Source: Ostreococcus lucimarinus CCE9901 (taxonomy: Eukaryota; Chlorophyta; Mamiellophyceae; Mamiellales; Bathycoccaceae). Taken from it: a DNA stretch of 64,000 bases. The first letter of the stretch is position 1. Every line of letters begins with the position of its first letter. The stretch spans positions 248,001 to 312,000 of the forward strand of contig NC_009368.1 of NCBI RefSeq assembly GCF_000092065.1, in the 5' to 3' direction. Below the pieces are notes generated by a model. It worked only from the letters and a program-made list of their open reading frames with translations. It did no database searches and was not told where the DNA came from. Below are positions 9,501 to 19,951 of the stretch, in pieces. The translations under genes were made by a program, and so were the position numbers.

Positions 9501-12500
9501 AACGGGGCGAGCAAATTGCGAAGTGACATTTGCGCGAAACTCTCCTTGCACAAGGACGTACTCACTATCGGTGAAACTGTGCATTCTTTGGACGAGTTAA
9601 TGATTTCAGCTATGTCGGATGATAGTCTCAGCGTGATGTTTGATATTGACGATGATGATGCGAGATCTCGCGACACGGTCCTGTTCGATGCATGGTACGC
9701 ACGGATTAACGGCGTCGCTCGCGAAAATATCACTAGGCTGACAAATGCTGCAAAGAACGGCAAGCTGTCGAAGACTCAAGTGATTTTAAGTGTCGGCGCC
9801 GAAAAGCTGTCTGTTCATGTTTTTGCACCTCTCAAAGCACATCCATCCGAAGATGATTCCGCTGTGATAAATGACGAATCAGATTCTGAACGAGCGCTCG
9901 CAAGCCTTTGTTTCGACGAGCTCAACTACGACTCGTCGTTGGCTCGTACCGTGAAAGTCCATCATATAAAAGCAAACTCACTCGTTTTGTACGACAGATA
10001 TGCAAGTGAAGGTCTTGGACGCGAGTGCATCGCCGGAATTGGAGGACAGGGCTCCGGTCAACCCCTACTTACAGTCACGGTCGCCGTTCGCCATCAGAGC
10101 GATCCCCAATATTGCGGATTGGACAAGCTGATCGAAGTCGACATTCACAAAGAGTTAGTGATGAATATTCGTCGGCCCACGCTCCTTGCATTGATCTCGT
10201 TGAGATTCAGACTGCGTCCACCCGGTTTCAAGATTATTAAGATCATGCCTGATGTATCGTCGCGCATCATGATTTCTGGCAAGCTCGTAAAACGGATCAA
10301 ACGCGAGATACGCGTGAACGTTGCGGCAGTGACTGCGAATGGCTTTTATGATCACGACAAAGAGATGGATGTTCCTGTGCTAGTGTTGCGTGCCGAAGAT
10401 TCGTATTGGAGCACCATTATCAGTCCTCCAACACGTGAAACAAGCGTAAGCGTTGGCACCATAAAACTTGCGACGGGACAGATGCAAGCTCGGGGCGCTT
10501 GGAATCTACAACCTTCACCCGAGTCGAGCTCAAACATCATACTTTTACGTAATGACGTGTACGACAGAGGAGAAGAATTAGACGGGGCCGATGTGTCGTG
10601 GGAGATCGAGCTCGGAAATTTGGACATAGTTATGACTCCTGAGATGAAGGAAATTGGATCGTGGTTCGCATTCTTTCGTCAAATAAGACCTGATCATATT
10701 GAAAAGTACGTCCACCCATGTGCACGACCTCGAGCTGGATTTCAAGTGCTCAAATCCCGTCTCTTGATCAAGATGGACGATCAAAGGATCACCTTGCCCG
10801 TCGCCCTCAGCGAGGGCGAGTCAAATCACGACGTCGTCATCAACTCAGGATGTGTAGAAATCACCAGATCATTTTCTTCGAAAGCAATCAATGAAGCGCA
10901 TTCAATATTTTGGCAAACAACGGCATTGAGCGTGTCAGAGTTTGAAGTAAGTGTCATCTCATTTGCGGAGAAGCGGAGAGAAAGCGTTTCTAAAATTACG
11001 CAGAAGCCGTTTGGTGTGAAATTGTCTTTGCGGAAGAGAATTGACAGTGGCCCCGCAATCGTGAATGAACTCGATGATAAGAACAAAATCAGAGTGCAGC
11101 CTATTTTCCTCGACTTATCCGGTAGCGAATTTCGATGTATCCACGATTCCATCAAGAACATTCAGTTGAGTAAAGTTCGGCCGAACGTCAAAGTGGAAAA
11201 TCCTATCAGATGGGGTAGCGTCGGACCGCTCCCTGTTTCAGACGTGCTCGCGCCGGCATCGTTGAAGTCGATGGAATTGAGCGTTATTCTGAGCAGCGCA
11301 AAACTCCGCGTCTTCCGGCTACCGATGCAAAGTCGTCCCCTCTCAACGATAAAGGTAGTTGGCGTCGACGTGTTTGTCGTAAAAAACTTGAATCGCAAGT
11401 CTGGAATCAATCTCGACGCTACCGTGGATATGATTGGCGTCGACGATAATTCTCGACAATCCCAGAACCTTAAAGTCAAGCACGTTCTCTATGCGGGTTC
11501 TCCGAAATTACCATTGCTTCATTTGACGCTCGGTGTGAATGATGACAGCACGCGCCTGCGAATTTCGCTACAGCATGTAGAAGTATTGCTGCGTGTGGGA
11601 ATCATTTTGGATACCATACGGACTTTCGCACCTCGAAAATTTGGAGGGGTCTTTTTAGCCAGTACGATTCTTCCTCAAGACATTAAGTGCGTGCACGGCA
11701 GTGACTTCCATCTCGATAAGGATGTCACTCTGACGAAAAGTACGAGACTGCTGGCCGACGATCCCAAAATTGTTGCTGGCAAATATGTGCTGCGCGGAGG
11801 TGGACATACCATAAAATTCGCCGATGGCAAAGGAGCGATCATTCGTCATTATTCCCATGGCTCTCGACGCAAGACGATGCCACGCATTATTATCGGTCAT
11901 GGCGCAACGCTGAAGATTGAAAACGTCACCTTCAATTGTACACGCTCAACATTGTCAAGGTTTATCAAAATGATGCCCGGCGGTAGTTACTCCCTCGGTA
12001 AGAGTGTTTCCTTTGACGAGACCGAAGAAGAGTTGATACCGGTTCACGATGGTCTTGTTGAAAGCACACCAGTTATTGATGCCGCAACAAAGCGTGCAGA
12101 AGAAGGACCAGGGCGAAGAATGAAGGAAATTAAAAAGAAACCGCTGTTGGTCGAGGTGGATGTGTCATGCGTACATATAGTCATCGGTGAAGAATTGAGA
12201 GCTGATCAGATCAACTTGATGTTTGGAGTCGATGTGGCAATAATTCGGGACGAAGAATTGAACACGACGGGAACTTATCAGCTACTTCGTCTTCGTACGA
12301 AGGACACTATGAAACCACCGCTTCTGGAACCAGCAAGCGTGACAATGCACGTTGTATCGCGTGATGGCGGCACCACAACTTGCACGGGGTGTGTGACACC
12401 TATCAAGATGCAGTTGAGTCCCAACAGGATTTGTATCTTGAAGAATTTCACGGAACGTATTGAGCGATCATTTGCAATTGCGCCCATCTTGCAAACCGGC

Positions 12501-15500
12501 GTGTATTCGTGTGTCTGGGCAGGACATGCAACCACTTTAACAAAAAAAGTAACTGAGGCGGGTGTGCTCCGACAAAATCAAGCCGGTAGCAATACTTCCT
12601 ACTCTATCTGGAGACCCGTTGCTCCACCTGGTTACGCCATACTATCTGATGTCGTGAAGTCTGAAGGAGGAGCTCCTGAAACGCAAGTTTTGATCGTTCG
12701 GGATGCGCCCGCTCTGTGCACGTTGCCAGAGAGATTTGAGAAAGTCAAAGGCACCGCAAATCCTTGCCTGTGGCGCCCGATCGCACCGACGGGTTTCGTG
12801 AGCTTAGGCGATATTGCGTCAGTATCGGATGCGGATGAACCGTCGCTGGACGTCGTCCGGTGTATTCGAGAAGAGCTCGTGACGAACATCGGTCAAGCGT
12901 CTACACTCGCAAACTTTCGCTTGTACGGAGATTTCAGTCAATCGAATACAACGTTGTGGCAAATGAATAACAGAGTCCGCGGATTCGTGGTGGTCTCGAA
13001 GTCGAATATTCGGCCTTACGCGTACGACATTCGCTCCCCTCCTGGATTTCAACGCAAAGTTTCGACGGGAACCAAGGAGAAGATAAAGCTGCAGGAAAAG
13101 GAGTGCGAGTGTGCCACCGCGGTGAATTTCAAAAAGATTGGCATGGCACAAAACGCGAAGTCAACTGTTGGGTTTTGGGAAGTCATTCCGCCTACGGGTT
13201 ATGTATCCACCGGACACTGCATGAGTGTGGGCAAACTTCCGCCTTTAAGCAGTAGAGTGTTCGCGGACGATAAACGTACTTTTCGACAACCAGAGTCATA
13301 TGAAAAAGTTGCTTCAGCGCGTACGTACGGCACCACACAGCGTTTGACAATTTGGAAACCAGTGCCATGCGCCGGGTTTGTGAGCGTCGGGTTTGTTGTC
13401 ACCACTGAAGATAACGAGCCTTCTGTGAATGACTCGATCGTCTGCGTCCGAGCAGAATTGGTATCTTACATGCATCAAAGGAACTGGACTACAGACAACT
13501 CTGTTTGGACAGTTGACGAAAATGCTACAGACACCACGCACTTCTGGATCACAAATGATCACACGAAAAATTTCGTTATGAGTGTTTTGACGACTGGCAT
13601 GACGCCCGATTTCGGCTTTGATATCGGCTTCCTAGAAAGCTCTTCGTTAAGGGGGCAAGTACAAATGCCAAATTTCATTATGAAATTCGACGTGCCTCTT
13701 GTGAGCGTCGGACTCTCATTTGAAAGATTGTTTCGCAACCAGATGCTCTTCTTGCTTCGATTGGAAAAAACGAAGTTGAGTTGTACGAAAACGTCGAAAT
13801 TGAATCTGTCGTTAGATTCTTCGCTGTCTCTCCTGCATAGAAATACGCGACTGGGATACAGTCTAGAACCCATTGTGGCGCCGTGGAAGTTTTCGGTTCT
13901 GTTGGATGACTCAAAAAATGATGTTTCGGGCGTGAATCCCGCGGGGTTGGACATGTTCATTGAAAGTAAAAAGAAGATTGAGATAATCGTCAATCAAGCC
14001 TCCATAGTTGACGCAGTGGATGCCGTGATGCAGTTTAAGAAACCACGCGACAAAAACTCAAAAATTGCACATTTGTTGGCTTACGAAGCCGTGCAAAACA
14101 ACGTCATTGTGAATTCCACGGGACGCGACTTATGGGTTCGCGAACTGAATGGCAATATACAAGAAGTACCGCCTGGAAATAGCATTTCGCATTTGGTACA
14201 TGCCGCTGAAACCGAAGCAAATTCTGGATTCGAGAGTGCATCAAATGAGCAGACGATGCGCGGTATGACTGACGTCGTTGATGACATGAATCATCACGGT
14301 GACGAACAGCTCATTATCGCATACCTGATGATGGATATCGTGGCAATTGACTCGTTGGATGACTGGCTTTACCCCCGCATAACTTTCAAGATTTGGGATG
14401 AGGCTTTGCAGGGTCATCGTACCGATCCATTACCCATCGGCGTTACGCGCGGCTCAGCAAAGTTACCGATCCCTCATCCTTTTTTCCATCGCGATAGTGA
14501 TAGCGAGTTCATCAACAATGACGATATCACCATTATCGTCGAAATTTCTCATATTGGGCCAAATGGCGAAACATTGAGCTTCAGTGGTGACTTTGAAGCT
14601 CCAATCGAACAACAACGCGGTGGATGGATTGGCGGTAAAACTGGAAGCTGGATAGACTGTGCTGCAGGCAATGGTGACTCCGTGAGAATTAAGCTGCGCG
14701 CTCGAGTGGTGGAAGGTTTGAATGCGACGCCAGTCACAGAAACGGTAGAGTTGTATCAACTCTTAAAGAGTCCGCAGAAAACGATTATCAAGAGTAAATT
14801 ACAAGTTGAATCACCACCTCTCATCGTGTGTCGTACGAATGACATGGTGAAGCAATGGTGGACAAGAGATCATCAGCAAAGTAAAAGTGCCCTAAGTGCT
14901 TGGAAGCCGCACGTCCCATCGACGTATGAACTCGAGACGAGATATAAGTTTTGTTCGAGTAGAGCTGAAAACGAGTATAAACTCGTACCTTTTGGGACCA
15001 TCCTCTTGCCCGGCCTCATCGCGCCTCGCAGTGCGCTCATGGCAGTTGTCTTAGAACATAATTCAGATCAGCGGGCACCGACTGCTTTTCCCTCGGGGTT
15101 CGAAAATATTTGGACGAGCGATAAAAATGATGTCTCATTTTGGAAGCCCATTGCACCAGACGGTTACGTTGCAGTTGGTAACGTGGTTGCGGCGAGCGCC
15201 GAAATGCCTTCCACCGATTGCGTCGTTTGTGTTCGCGAGGATTTGACAAAACTTGCAGAAGTGCCTCCGGATGTTGCATGGAAATCGAACAGACGATTTC
15301 GCAATAATGATGAAAGAGAATTGGCGCTTATTCAAAACGGCCAACTGAGTACTGGTGGATGGTCGTTCTTGAAGGAGAAAATCAAGCGCACGAGTCCAGG
15401 CGTGATTTCGAACGTCATTCCATCTATGCATAGACTTAATGACAGGATGTGCATTCATTCTTTGGATGACGAAGGTATTCGCGAGTTTTGGATCGATAAC

Positions 15501-18500
15501 CGCACTCATATAGATCATATAAAGCAAGAATTACAAGCTGGAGAGTCAATTCTCGCCATTTCGTTTTCTCCTTCCGGGCCGTTTGAGCAAGTGCGTCTTA
15601 ATCTAGGCGCTTCACACGTTGTTCGTCACAAGACTCACGATTTAGTCTTTGACAGTCAAAAGGGGCATCTTTTGAGCTATGTTTCGTGCGAAAACGAAAC
15701 AGATTCTGATATATTCGTTGATGTTCATCCAGCTATGAAGAGAGAACTCACGACTTCTAATTTGGACATATCTCTGAGTGAGAAGTATGAGTCGCCGAGC
15801 GATGTCGCGGATATAGAAGTATTTGAATCGGAACGATATTACCCGTTGAGAGGATGGCGTGCTCCAAAAGACGCTATCGTAAAAGCTCGTTATAGCAGGC
15901 ATAAAAGTGGACGAGGTTCGCAAAAACGGTTTCCAGACGTCAAAGCTCCAAAAGGTTTCAGATTTGAAGGACCGTGGGAGCTCGACAAACCACCAAATCT
16001 GGTGAATGACGACGGTTGGGCGTACGGTGCTATTTGGCTAAGGAAGTGGCCACCGCCTCGTGGATCAGACAAAAGTAAAGGTCGTGCAACCCGTCGCCGA
16101 CGATGGTTTCGTCGTGTCGTTCGATTGAAATCAGCTGAAGAAATTGAATCGCGCGTTTCCCTTCATAACATGAAGCGAGATTTCATCGAAGATTGGCACG
16201 GCACGTTGGCGGTACACGGACGTCTTACGCTACCTTCTTGTTCACGAACCGAGTCCTACATGTTGGCGTTACGCACGGGGGCTGACGTCGCATCAATTAC
16301 CGCTCCGTCGTTTACCGAGAGAGATGACGCGCTGGATATTCGTGACGTGTTATCAGAGCAAGGCAACTGTGCGCTTGCTTACAACAACCTGCACGATCAC
16401 TTTCTTTTGGTCAAAGAAGAATTGTCGAATGATGTGCAAAGTAGCGCGATAGGTGCTATTCCAGGCGTCAAGATTCGTGTCGTTGCCCCTGTTCACGTTG
16501 TCTCATTGATGGATTGTCCGTCGCAAGTTGTTTTGTACGCCAATGGCGAAGAAAGAATTGCCATGCATCTTGCCGCGAACGAAACGAAACGTATCACGGC
16601 GATCGATGCAAACTGTGATACAATAGAGGTGCTCGTGTCTTTGTTCGAAGATTATCTCAGCCTTAGTAACGACAGGCCGCTGCGTCTAGATGTCACCCCG
16701 GCTGGAAGTCCACCGGCGCCACAGGTAAACTGGTTGAACATCAAAGGCTATCCGTATGTGGTTTCTATGCTGTTGATGGAGACGTGTAGAACTAGAATGG
16801 CGGGTGATAAATTCAACGATGATCCTTCGCAGCATCTCTTGAGTCTGACGTATCGCAATGTGCTGATGGTTACAAATGCATCACCGATCGACATTAAGTG
16901 TTTGGCGTGGGTCGCTGGCACAAGTACGACAAACGCGCACATAGATGCATACGTTGGGGTACCCAAAGGCGAGTCGCAACCTGCCATGTTTCTGAAATCG
17001 AGTGCGAAAACCCTCGCCAAAGTTTCGAGCAAAGAATTTGTGCTCGGTTTTTGTATCGATTCGTCTCCAGTACTAGTGAAAATTTCACCAAGTTCTGAGC
17101 CCGTGATGTTTACGCTTATGACAGCAAGTGGGGACGAACTTGCCTTTCAATGTTCCGTAGTATTATGGGAGGGTCAAAACACCAACGCCGCGACATGGCC
17201 AACGCTTGAAGTTGTTTTACAACCCGTGCTCGTGGCGATCAACTTGACTCGAATTCCTCTCGCGATTCGCTCAAACACTATGGAACACAAGATACTCGAG
17301 CCAGGTTCATATCCCACGCCGTTTTCTTTGGATATTAAGTCTTCGAAAAGCGTAGACGAAGTTGAAGCCGTGCTTAATCAAGCCGCGATTCAAATAGCGG
17401 ATATGTCGTGTCATTCGGAAGGAAAAGATATACTTTGGAGTTCGCCGCTGCAGAATTTGGTGCGCTATTCTGGAGCGATGTGGAGCATCCCACAAGGTGC
17501 CTCCCCCTTGGCGGATGAAATTAATGCATTTAGAAGACTTGGAGGTATCGACGAGTCTGGCGAAAACGTAAATTTCAAGGCACCTATCATCGTTCAGTTT
17601 CTTGTCGAGCGCGGTGAGCACGGTTGCTTCAGGGTCTTTTTTAGGGGGGGCGACGGAGCATCTCTGCAGAAGGCGCCAATCATGATCAAAAACCATTTGC
17701 ACGAACCTTTACTCATTCGACAAGTGAAAGCGAACGACTTTGAGGACGTAGAAAAGAAGTCGGTGCAAAAGTCCACCGTGCGACTACTGCAAGGTATTAA
17801 GAAAGCCTCACACGGCGTAGGACAGTCTTTTGCAATTCGCCCGTTCTCAGCGATATCTTGGGCGTGGAGCGTCCCAGGTATTCCTATGAGATTGGACAAC
17901 TTGAAAAAACAGGAGCTCGAGGCAAACGCCGCGGAGCTCGCATTTCGAAAGCGGAAATTTTTGGAGATATCGAACAATACAGGGGATCACGTCATCATAG
18001 AGATAAACGCGTTCAGCTCGCGATTCAAGGGTTTCATGCACCTCGGCGACATGCAATTTGGAGAACTAGGCAAGCGCACGTTACAGGCAACGATTATTGG
18101 TGAATGGCGTGACGCATCGTTCGTGATCTTCGTGGTTGATAAAACGATAACGTTTGACAACTTTTCTTTCACGACTGAAATGACGAATCAAGCGAAAGCA
18201 TTGACGTTGTACGCGCGGCAGCAAGAAACGCACATCTCTGTCAATTTGGCTGGCTTCTCCGTAACAATCATCGATCGCCTCCGCGACTCATTCGTCGAGT
18301 TATTCCATCTCACGATCGACGACGTGATGATCAGGCACGGAATCAACTTAATCAACAGCAGTTCTGTCTATAGTTATCTCAGAATTGGTGCACTGCAGAT
18401 AGATTTTAGCACGCATGACGCAAGCTATCCAGTCTTCGTTTGGCACGACCCGGCGGACGGGCACTTGCTTGAAGCGTACGCTACTTTGAGTATGAATTCT

Positions 18501-19901
18501 CATATCGGTGGTGACTCGATCGATGTTTATCACGTCCAACTAACGACAACGAAGAAAGGCCTCGTGATTCGCGCCGGTGAAGATCTCGTCTGGACAATCT
18601 TGAACTTTTGCAGACTCCTCCAAACGCAACTTCCACAACGCAACGCTTCAGCAGGTTCCGCCATCGCGCCACGCGAAACGTTTGTTGGAAAGCAAACCTC
18701 ACAAGATAGTTTGCTGAATATCGCCACTTTATACGTGGAACCGACATCTTTTGTTGTCACGTTTGCTCCAAATTCCGATATCCGACCTGCAGACGCCGAC
18801 GCTCGGATGATCGCCGCGTTGACGTTTGCAAGTTTACAGCGCCTGCATTTGGTGCTCAACAAATTTGATAAATTCGATGAGAGCATACTTCGTTCGAATT
18901 TGATTCGCGAATTCCGAAACTATTTCAAGTCACAAATGATAGCGCAAACGCTCAGTGTCATGACATCGATGCACACGCTGACAAACGTTTCCACGGGTCT
19001 AGATGCAGTGAGCAAGGCGGTCGAAACCGGCTTCGGCGTACTCGCGCCTTCTCGTACGGCGCCTTTGGCTCGTTTGCCATCTTCTGTCGTCGGCCGAGGA
19101 AGCAGAAGCGACGGTCAGGGCAACTTTGCGAAAAGTGTATTCGTTGGTCTGAAACGACTGGGGGGTGGTATTTCTAAGGGAATTATCGGCCTTTTCGTCA
19201 GCCCTGTAAAAGGTTGCATGGAAGGCGGCGTCGTGGGCGGGTGTAAAGGATGCGCTCGAGGCGTCGCCGACTTGGTAGCTAAACCGACCGCTGGCGCGTT
19301 AGCTCTCGCCTCAAAGACGGTCGAAGGCGTAGCCAATGCCGCTAAAGGCGTACAGACTGCCGCGTGGGACATCATCACCACGAATAATGTCTCAAAAGCG
19401 TGCATTAAACGCCTCCCCATCGCCGTGCGATCGGATGGCATCATTCGAAGATGGGATGCGCACGACGCGTTGGGTGTTTATTGCATGCGCACATGCGTCG
19501 TGTCCAGTCGAACACTGGGCATTTCTTACTGTCCGGGCGTGAAAGACTCATTCTCCTCGATGCATGACATTTTCGGTGAATATTTGTTGCTTGTCACCGA
19601 CAAGCGCGCGTTGTGCGTTCGGACGCCGGAGATGGACGGGGCCATGCCGGCGCGCGCGCCGACTTGCGCGTGGTACATCTCTTGGAGTGATGTGAGCTCG
19701 ATATGGATCGAAAACTCTGTGATCATAAAGTTGCAGATGAACGTCACGAGTGAGGGCGACACTTCCAACCTGGGTGCGCAGAAGCGTGAAACCGAATCTT
19801 GTTTTTCGATTCGCGCTAGAGCCCAAGACGAGGCGGCGAACATCGAAGCCGCGATGCGTCAAAGCTGGAACGCCTACCTGGATACAACAGAAGAAGAATA
19901 G
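6597..19901 (+). CDS. VPS13: VPS13-family bridge-like lipid transfer protein, giant single exon
   Basis: About 4,434 residues in one uninterrupted frame. The frame is open further upstream, but the ATG at 6597 begins the classic chorein sequence (MVFERLLADQLNARLG), so that start is chosen. VPS13 proteins form a long hydrophobic groove that carries phospholipids between organelles at contact sites. Visible regions: N-terminal chorein (about 1-115); extended beta-rich groove; an inserted block near 1700-1800 with strand-turn patterns resembling a right-handed beta-helix (GGGHTIKFADGKGAIIRHY); repeated Vps62/DUF946-like motifs (IWRPVAPPGYAILSD about 2003, LWRPIAPTGFVSLGD 2056, then near 2192, 2251 and 2847); an adaptor-binding (SHR-BD) type region about 3030-3330; a C-terminal ATG2_C-like helical segment about 4180-4235 (GLFVSPVKGCMEGG); and a PH-like end. 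The Vps62-like insertions are typical of plant-type VPS13. The following gene is convergent, 50 bases away. Confidence 0.93.
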   Translation: MVFERLLADQLNARLGRVLEGVDRDDVRVGVLNGDVRIRRVRVRASALTKILDEPSARVRCGFVDELRVRVPWRNLGKEAVRVTFHGVYVVGEIDVNGDDEARESEEERRERQRVKALRTARRAADAAERAWLKWNPAVNAEALEAEDGRESAQDGVRKRSAIAGLIDVALANVLIEISNVHVRIEGEYGAGVPWGMGLVLERVSLTTVGEDFENDFKVGGFADSLRKMIALERVGVYADFNSPSVASETPDGWRGIREDQFVRQMSAVFNTEVGERMKEGTSGDVVIPQSYVFGPLRGTATYARRGHAEDTNTPLHQLRMDINSIQISIKSTQLKVFYNMYSNLRTSRVRYTYAHIRPRVGVKGNARLWWRFAGAGVQMHVDEIRKRRGLDFKSSVSAMVRITEARQRYIPLYVKHLRSAPPPPECLIAERAERRNKLWPPKLKIGMSTEIDEIEEGIPLQSIITFRTLAHVEYRESGGVKAAVARERAARFGKRRVVRAVVGLAGGGAKNTAKVLKGLSAPIRGLARAVNKRDSTALLVERQKRLRKSQPEEDDDSNWRESLENTVQLSQRMVALEEEAVHSSVELSGVVNVEKVLVCMVDDEVDNPIGEQEIFRIGVHEVSLGTLRGSGRREQRVSIRRLAIVSPEGTLLDSSKTTDNEERATSLDRSQVALWDKASECNAVQLQIVKGDVETEEDIFIKFQMRQSIVHLLREPLDRVARVAVRHKVTTAYLESFIYDDEAKQRNHTHSIEKQADEFKIRPRVRLDARVHGPVIILDGDGVNLRIDLGTTVIESMTPVSAGIESSLAKEHNVFSFQCTGFQVGFIDDEWDTNSNRPVEDEQIILPLLSAPSSNTVVIQNLNAASDAPNLKVHSKFSAIDISVSPVRVFKIRSLVKALKPTTSISEEHVAAVVTENEVRVLLLQLDESGEVCWIPATISLQNNSSMDIRTINGLKSRTIHINLMESNGASKLRSDICAKLSLHKDVLTIGETVHSLDELMISAMSDDSLSVMFDIDDDDARSRDTVLFDAWYARINGVARENITRLTNAAKNGKLSKTQVILSVGAEKLSVHVFAPLKAHPSEDDSAVINDESDSERALASLCFDELNYDSSLARTVKVHHIKANSLVLYDRYASEGLGRECIAGIGGQGSGQPLLTVTVAVRHQSDPQYCGLDKLIEVDIHKELVMNIRRPTLLALISLRFRLRPPGFKIIKIMPDVSSRIMISGKLVKRIKREIRVNVAAVTANGFYDHDKEMDVPVLVLRAEDSYWSTIISPPTRETSVSVGTIKLATGQMQARGAWNLQPSPESSSNIILLRNDVYDRGEELDGADVSWEIELGNLDIVMTPEMKEIGSWFAFFRQIRPDHIEKYVHPCARPRAGFQVLKSRLLIKMDDQRITLPVALSEGESNHDVVINSGCVEITRSFSSKAINEAHSIFWQTTALSVSEFEVSVISFAEKRRESVSKITQKPFGVKLSLRKRIDSGPAIVNELDDKNKIRVQPIFLDLSGSEFRCIHDSIKNIQLSKVRPNVKVENPIRWGSVGPLPVSDVLAPASLKSMELSVILSSAKLRVFRLPMQSRPLSTIKVVGVDVFVVKNLNRKSGINLDATVDMIGVDDNSRQSQNLKVKHVLYAGSPKLPLLHLTLGVNDDSTRLRISLQHVEVLLRVGIILDTIRTFAPRKFGGVFLASTILPQDIKCVHGSDFHLDKDVTLTKSTRLLADDPKIVAGKYVLRGGGHTIKFADGKGAIIRHYSHGSRRKTMPRIIIGHGATLKIENVTFNCTRSTLSRFIKMMPGGSYSLGKSVSFDETEEELIPVHDGLVESTPVIDAATKRAEEGPGRRMKEIKKKPLLVEVDVSCVHIVIGEELRADQINLMFGVDVAIIRDEELNTTGTYQLLRLRTKDTMKPPLLEPASVTMHVVSRDGGTTTCTGCVTPIKMQLSPNRICILKNFTERIERSFAIAPILQTGVYSCVWAGHATTLTKKVTEAGVLRQNQAGSNTSYSIWRPVAPPGYAILSDVVKSEGGAPETQVLIVRDAPALCTLPERFEKVKGTANPCLWRPIAPTGFVSLGDIASVSDADEPSLDVVRCIREELVTNIGQASTLANFRLYGDFSQSNTTLWQMNNRVRGFVVVSKSNIRPYAYDIRSPPGFQRKVSTGTKEKIKLQEKECECATAVNFKKIGMAQNAKSTVGFWEVIPPTGYVSTGHCMSVGKLPPLSSRVFADDKRTFRQPESYEKVASARTYGTTQRLTIWKPVPCAGFVSVGFVVTTEDNEPSVNDSIVCVRAELVSYMHQRNWTTDNSVWTVDENATDTTHFWITNDHTKNFVMSVLTTGMTPDFGFDIGFLESSSLRGQVQMPNFIMKFDVPLVSVGLSFERLFRNQMLFLLRLEKTKLSCTKTSKLNLSLDSSLSLLHRNTRLGYSLEPIVAPWKFSVLLDDSKNDVSGVNPAGLDMFIESKKKIEIIVNQASIVDAVDAVMQFKKPRDKNSKIAHLLAYEAVQNNVIVNSTGRDLWVRELNGNIQEVPPGNSISHLVHAAETEANSGFESASNEQTMRGMTDVVDDMNHHGDEQLIIAYLMMDIVAIDSLDDWLYPRITFKIWDEALQGHRTDPLPIGVTRGSAKLPIPHPFFHRDSDSEFINNDDITIIVEISHIGPNGETLSFSGDFEAPIEQQRGGWIGGKTGSWIDCAAGNGDSVRIKLRARVVEGLNATPVTETVELYQLLKSPQKTIIKSKLQVESPPLIVCRTNDMVKQWWTRDHQQSKSALSAWKPHVPSTYELETRYKFCSSRAENEYKLVPFGTILLPGLIAPRSALMAVVLEHNSDQRAPTAFPSGFENIWTSDKNDVSFWKPIAPDGYVAVGNVVAASAEMPSTDCVVCVREDLTKLAEVPPDVAWKSNRRFRNNDERELALIQNGQLSTGGWSFLKEKIKRTSPGVISNVIPSMHRLNDRMCIHSLDDEGIREFWIDNRTHIDHIKQELQAGESILAISFSPSGPFEQVRLNLGASHVVRHKTHDLVFDSQKGHLLSYVSCENETDSDIFVDVHPAMKRELTTSNLDISLSEKYESPSDVADIEVFESERYYPLRGWRAPKDAIVKARYSRHKSGRGSQKRFPDVKAPKGFRFEGPWELDKPPNLVNDDGWAYGAIWLRKWPPPRGSDKSKGRATRRRRWFRRVVRLKSAEEIESRVSLHNMKRDFIEDWHGTLAVHGRLTLPSCSRTESYMLALRTGADVASITAPSFTERDDALDIRDVLSEQGNCALAYNNLHDHFLLVKEELSNDVQSSAIGAIPGVKIRVVAPVHVVSLMDCPSQVVLYANGEERIAMHLAANETKRITAIDANCDTIEVLVSLFEDYLSLSNDRPLRLDVTPAGSPPAPQVNWLNIKGYPYVVSMLLMETCRTRMAGDKFNDDPSQHLLSLTYRNVLMVTNASPIDIKCLAWVAGTSTTNAHIDAYVGVPKGESQPAMFLKSSAKTLAKVSSKEFVLGFCIDSSPVLVKISPSSEPVMFTLMTASGDELAFQCSVVLWEGQNTNAATWPTLEVVLQPVLVAINLTRIPLAIRSNTMEHKILEPGSYPTPFSLDIKSSKSVDEVEAVLNQAAIQIADMSCHSEGKDILWSSPLQNLVRYSGAMWSIPQGASPLADEINAFRRLGGIDESGENVNFKAPIIVQFLVERGEHGCFRVFFRGGDGASLQKAPIMIKNHLHEPLLIRQVKANDFEDVEKKSVQKSTVRLLQGIKKASHGVGQSFAIRPFSAISWAWSVPGIPMRLDNLKKQELEANAAELAFRKRKFLEISNNTGDHVIIEINAFSSRFKGFMHLGDMQFGELGKRTLQATIIGEWRDASFVIFVVDKTITFDNFSFTTEMTNQAKALTLYARQQETHISVNLAGFSVTIIDRLRDSFVELFHLTIDDVMIRHGINLINSSSVYSYLRIGALQIDFSTHDASYPVFVWHDPADGHLLEAYATLSMNSHIGGDSIDVYHVQLTTTKKGLVIRAGEDLVWTILNFCRLLQTQLPQRNASAGSAIAPRETFVGKQTSQDSLLNIATLYVEPTSFVVTFAPNSDIRPADADARMIAALTFASLQRLHLVLNKFDKFDESILRSNLIREFRNYFKSQMIAQTLSVMTSMHTLTNVSTGLDAVSKAVETGFGVLAPSRTAPLARLPSSVVGRGSRSDGQGNFAKSVFVGLKRLGGGISKGIIGLFVSPVKGCMEGGVVGGCKGCARGVADLVAKPTAGALALASKTVEGVANAAKGVQTAAWDIITTNNVSKACIKRLPIAVRSDGIIRRWDAHDALGVYCMRTCVVSSRTLGISYCPGVKDSFSSMHDIFGEYLLLVTDKRALCVRTPEMDGAMPARAPTCAWYISWSDVSSIWIENSVIIKLQMNVTSEGDTSNLGAQKRETESCFSIRARAQDEAANIEAAMRQSWNAYLDTTEEE

Positions 19902-19951
19902 AATCACAATTAATGATAGTACTAGCAGTAATTCGCAGTGCGCGCGCCGCG

